From Ricinus communis (lineage: Eukaryota > Streptophyta > Magnoliopsida > Malpighiales > Euphorbiaceae), in assembly GCF_019578655.1 (NCBI RefSeq), contig NC_063258.1, forward strand, positions 29,144,802 to 29,208,801: 64,000 nucleotides of DNA. The letters are read 5' to 3'. Below the pieces are notes generated by a model, which was given only the letters and a program-made list of their open reading frames with translations, searched no databases and was not told where the DNA came from. Positions 59,869 to 64,000 of this stretch are shown one piece after another. Both the position numbers and the translations under genes were made by a program. The stretch's first letter is position 1. Each line of letters opens with the position of its first letter.

Positions 59869-62405
59869 TAGGGATGGCAACAGAAAGGGTACCCGTCCTT
59901 TAATATTATTCAAACTTGAATTCCTTTAAATTATATTTATCTTAACCTATCCTAGATCCTAATAGGAATACTTACAAACTATTCAAACTTATTAAAATTT
60001 GTTAAGATTAAATGACTATTAAATAAATTTTATGAGTATTTAAATATGAAGCGGGTATCTTATCCGTTAAAAACCGTTTATATTAATATTTTAGTAATTA
60101 AATGGATATCCGTTTATAATAATTTAAATTAATGAAAATGAACAAAAAATAACAAAACATAAATTAATAAAGTCTAAATATTCAACATTAAATGTTTGAT
60201 ATATTAATACAAACCAAACATACATTTAAAATTACAATCAACTTGCTCAATAAAAACTTCATGGAAATACACTATAATTCAACATCTTCTTTAATTAGAC
60301 ATAAACAACTTGCTTGTGTAGTTAAACAAGATCCTAAAAGTTTAAAATAAAAAATTACAATCAACAAATTATAGTTAAATATATCTCATATATTTAGCAT
60401 ATATTAATGCACTTAGCATTACAAATTGCTAATTTATTTCTAACATGGTAGATTAAAGAGTCGATTAAAAAAAAGATAATTGATGTTTGCAATGTGAGTG
60501 GGTATCTTGGTCACATGGCACTTTGTTTTATTGAAATCAATACGTTTGGTGTGAAAAACAGAAGTGATCATTTAAACGGCTGATTATAAATCTAGAAATG
60601 ATTCTTTCAGAAAAAAAAAAAAAAAACTCTACAAATGATTAAATCTTGACTCATAAATTAGGTCAAAATTAATTAGAAATGAGTGTTTTCTTTTATATCA
60701 TGATCATTATAAAATCAACTCTTATTACTATTTAAAGTTTTGAGTACATTACAGCTTAAATTTTTAAAATCCACCAAATTCTTTTTAGAATATTTGACGA
60801 TTCAAATGGACAGAAACTAGGCACTAAGGTTTCAAGTTGACTATATCTATTTTTTTCCACATTTGTCCACATCTATTTTGACAAAGTTGTTGCCTTCCTA
60901 GCTTAACTTACGTGAGACGGAGCAGCGGCTGAAAATGATGGCAGCAAGGGCGATGCCAATAACAGCGGCATGGATCGCAGCAGTGCGGCTTGAATGGCGG
61001 TAGGTACGCTTGAATGGCGGCAATGAGTGAATCGCAACAACGGTGGCGTGGACAGCAGCAGCAACGACGTGAATGGCAGTAGCAATAGAGTGAACGGCGG
61101 CATGAAGAAAAGGGTGGATGGTAGAGGCTTCGACGGGGTTGAATTGATGTCAGTTTGAGATGAGAAGAAGATAATAGAATTAAAGTTTATTTTGTTTTAG
61201 ATTTCTTTTAGTTTGGTATATTTGAACGATATAGTTTTATTTAAAATTATGTAATTTTATTTATGTATTCTTTAGCTTGCTAGTTGGTACATCACAATTA
61301 TGTAGTTTTATTCAAAATTATATAGTTATATTTAGGTTTTTTTTAATTTGGTACATCAAAACTACGTAGTTTTACTCAAAACTATATAGATTACTTTAAA
61401 ACTACGTAATTTTGTTTAAAACTATATAGTTTTATTTTTAATTTATATGTGACAATAAAAAAAAATTATTAGATTTATATATGATATTTTTATTTTTATA
61501 TAAATATTTTTAATATTATAAAAATAAAAATTAAATTATATAATATATCTAAATTTTAAAAAAAATATTTTATATTTATAGACGTAATAACACAATATAT
61601 ATACTTATTAATATAGGATCTTAATAGTAAAAGTGAGATCTATTAATTAAAATTAAAAATGTAAGGTTAAAATTTAAATTCTACTACATAACAGTATGGT
61701 ATAAGATTCTTTTTATATCATATTAATTAATTAAAAGACATAAAATTAATCAATATTATTTAATAAACATAATTAATATCATATTAGCACTATATAAATC
61801 ACAAGTTGATAACGCTAATATATTAGGTTGAGCATTATAATAATTGTTTAATGTGATTTAATATAACGTTCTCTTATATCTTTGTATAGTAGTACTATAT
61901 TTATACACTATTAGCAGTTATGATGATTAATGACGTAATATTTATTTTAATTAAAAAAACTAATAAAAGAAATCATAATATATATGTTGTGTGTGTATGT
62001 AAATATATGTATATGTATGTGTGTGTGTGTGTTTTTTTTTTAAAAAAAGAAAATTAAATGGCTTAATAGTAAAATGTTTTTTTTTTTTTATAAAGAGTCT
62101 AAAGTCCAATACATATGGAGAACAAAAGGTTAAAAAAAGTTCTTCATGGGTCTAATAGGGTAGGATACCAGCGGGTACCCTCTAAGATGCCATTTAGATA
62201 AACGAGTAGCGGATTCGGGTACTCTGTATCCGTACCCGTTTGCATAGACGGATTTGGATAGCGGATATCCGCGTGGTCGAACCCGAACCTGACATGGATA
62301 ATAAATTTAAGTTTCAAATTCATTTATCACTACCTAAATATGTCCAATAAAATTCAGTTGGATTGAGTCGAATATTCAAAAATATCCGCCCGACTGGCAT
62401 CCCTA
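59869..62405. mobile_element. hAT element B, complete copy
   Basis: Runs from TAGGGATGGCAAC to GGCATCCCTA, so both terminal inverted repeats are present over about 10 bp. Length is about 2.5 kb, with a GC-rich core near 60,915-61,130 and no transposase frame. The right third is similar to the right third of element A. The flanking 8-mers (GAGGATAC and ACAAGCGC) do not match, so no target duplication is visible. Confidence 0.7.
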
Positions 62406-62476
62406 ACAAGCGCTTTACCGTTTGAGCTGCATCCTCCCATCCCTAGCAAGCGCTCTAGCTTTTAAGGTGCATCCCC
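62406..62476 (-). pseudogene. Two tRNA-Ala-like 5' halves in tandem
   Basis: On the minus strand 62,438-62,406 reads like the acceptor and D-arm of tRNA-Ala with an A-box (GCAGCTCAAACGG) and ends in GCGCTTGT right at the hAT terminus. A second, diverged copy lies at 62,476-62,445. Between them is CCATCCCTA, the same string as a hAT end. Confidence 0.45.
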
Positions 62477-63350
62477 AATTTGTTTATGCACCTTTTCTTT
62501 CTCACCCAAGTCAGAATATAATAAAAACTAGTGCGACTTTCAAAATTAAGTATAAATTGTTCAAGAGTAGCTTTATTTTCTTGTATGTTTTTATAACACT
62601 TTAAGAATCAAGCTTTCTCATATAAAATATAAATTTATAGCCTTAGAAAAAGCGACTTTAATAATGTTGTATATCATTAAAATAAAATGTAAAGTATCAC
62701 GATAAATAAGTAGCGCCGCACGCAGGGTAATCGATTACGTTTCTCTTTTGCTGGCAAGTAGTTTATTAGTAGTTATTACATTACATTTCATTGGGGTGGG
62801 ACGGTTGGATTAAGGGATCCATGTGTCCAGCAATTTATAATAATTTTAAAAAGTGGTCAAAATGATTGCATTTTCTTTTTAAAACTAGTAGCAAGACGTT
62901 AGGAATACGAAAAATAAATAATAATTTAAGACAAATGAATTCAATCATAAATCTTTGTATAATCACTGTTTTCTAAAGAGTAATTTTTCAATCCAGGATT
63001 TGAGTGCTTCTTTGCCACAAAAAAACAGAAATTTAATTATATTCATAAAATAATAAAAGTAATTTTAAATCAATATTTGAGATAATAATATTCATAAAAT
63101 AAAGTATAAAATAAATATACATTGATATGATGTATGAAAACTATATGTTAAAAATAATATTTAGCATAACTATTTACTTAATAATTTCATAATTTTACTT
63201 TTAGTCTATATATATAATAGTGATGTGCTTTTTTTCCTTTAATTACTCAAGCTAATGATGCAATTAAAATTTTTTCTACCAACATAGATGGAAGCAAAGA
63301 TGGTATTTCTAATACATTCAACCTAAATATTTGTATAATAATTATTATCA
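62477..63350. other. Unique AT-rich segment absent from units 1 and 2
   Basis: Non-coding as far as I can see. It lies between the end of hAT element B and dispersed repeat D, and belongs to the 1.6 kb missing from the other two units. Confidence 0.5.
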
Positions 63351-64000
63351 TTAATTAATATGATGGTTAATTAACAATAATAACTAAAACTAATAAAGAT
63401 ACGAAAAAAGGTTCATAAAAGTAAAAATGTTAAACTAAATACTTATGAAAACTATAATAACATATTTAATTCAATCACCATAGTATTAAATAGAAAGATA
63501 TAAAACAAAACAAAAAATAAAAGCTCATTCGAAATCAAAAAAATTTCAAGGTATGAAGATAATTGGTCCTCATTTTCCACCTTTTGAAAAACTTTTAGAT
63601 CTTAAAAGAACAATGAAGACTAATAGTAAATGTTTATGGAAGTATTGTAGAGAATTGTAGAGAAAATAATAGTGGACATATGCAGAAAGCAGATAGAAGA
63701 AAGCTTTCCTCCTCCTTTTAGAACTAGATTTATAGAGATATATATAGAGAAGAGTCTTCCTTTAAGCAAGTCTTCATAAAGATATGCATACCCAATATAA
63801 GTTTATCTAATAGATAAGACTATAGATATCTTTGTCTCTACCAAATACTATTCCACAATAACTCTTAATATAAATTCTAATAATAATATAAAAAGACTAA
63901 AATGCCTTGTTTGAGCCTTGTATAATTCGGCTAGCATAGCAAATAACAGGTCTACATGTCTTAATTTTGAACATTGACACGAACATGTCCAATTAAGCTT
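63351..64000. repeat. Dispersed repeat D, diverged tail copy
   Basis: Collinear with 32,903-33,559 to the window end at about 90% identity by eye. It keeps the ATTAATTAA start that is fused to hAT element B in units 1 and 2. It may be the older counterpart of the repeat inside those units. Confidence 0.75.

Larger units (their letters stand above)
58154..61735. repeat. Tandem duplication, unit 3 (partial, chimeric)
   Basis: From the junction to about 60,780 this is almost identical to units 1 and 2. From 60,787 on, substitutions become frequent (I count roughly 15-20 in the next 950 bp, plus indels). At about 61,735 collinearity ends: unit 3 continues through the rest of hAT element B, where units 1 and 2 jump to repeat D. 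Confidence 0.85.

Noticed and set aside
28195..62405. hAT transposase gene
   Set aside because: No long frame and no recognisable transposase or BED zinc-finger motif in any copy; the elements are non-autonomous.
59861..62413. 8-bp target duplication around complete hAT element B
   Set aside because: GAGGATAC and ACAAGCGC do not match in either orientation.
1..64000. CRISPR arrays, bacterial operons or phage genes
   Set aside because: Intron-bearing plant genes fill the window and no regularly spaced short repeats were seen.

Overview
This window is nuclear DNA from a eudicot plant. It is AT-rich, its genes are split by short GT-AG introns, and five recognisable plant gene families can be spliced together by eye. 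The species cannot be fixed from the sequence alone.

Region 1 (1-16.6 kb) is ordinary gene space. It holds an FMO1-type flavin monooxygenase (+), a chloroplast peroxiredoxin Q (-), a 100-residue single-span membrane protein (+) and a 14-exon respiratory burst oxidase closest to RBOHE (-). FMO1 and RBOHE are also near neighbours in Arabidopsis (At1g19250 and At1g19230), so the block looks like conserved microsynteny between an immune-signal enzyme and a ROS-producing NADPH oxidase. Region 2 (16.6-24.3 kb) is AT-rich DNA in which I see no gene. Region 3 (24.3-28.2 kb) is a 7-exon mitochondrial [2Fe-2S] ferredoxin gene of the adrenodoxin type (-). One of its introns carries a foldback (MITE-like) element, and a non-autonomous hAT-type element sits about 160 bp upstream of its start codon.

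Region 4 (about 29.3-64 kb) is the most unusual part: a direct tandem array with a 14.4 kb period. Two full units (about 29,318-43,743 and 43,744-58,153) are nearly identical, and a third starts at 58,154. Each full unit carries a JmjC oxygenase gene resembling JMJ31, a decayed aldo-keto reductase, a 91-residue conserved plant protein, two hAT-type elements (one cut by the unit boundary), a tRNA-Ala-like fragment and copies of a dispersed repeat. The third unit is near-identical only to about 60.78 kb. It then diverges and keeps about 1.6 kb that units 1 and 2 have lost between two copies of a 9-bp sequence, so its tail looks like an older copy. Copy-specific frameshifts or stops break the unit-2 JmjC gene and the unit-2 91-residue gene. 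The aldo-keto reductase carries the same stops in both units. Most differences between units are homopolymer-length changes, so assembly or read error must be excluded before the array is read as biology.

All exon boundaries were derived by hand from reading frame, GT/AG sites and family similarity. No alignment or database search was run.
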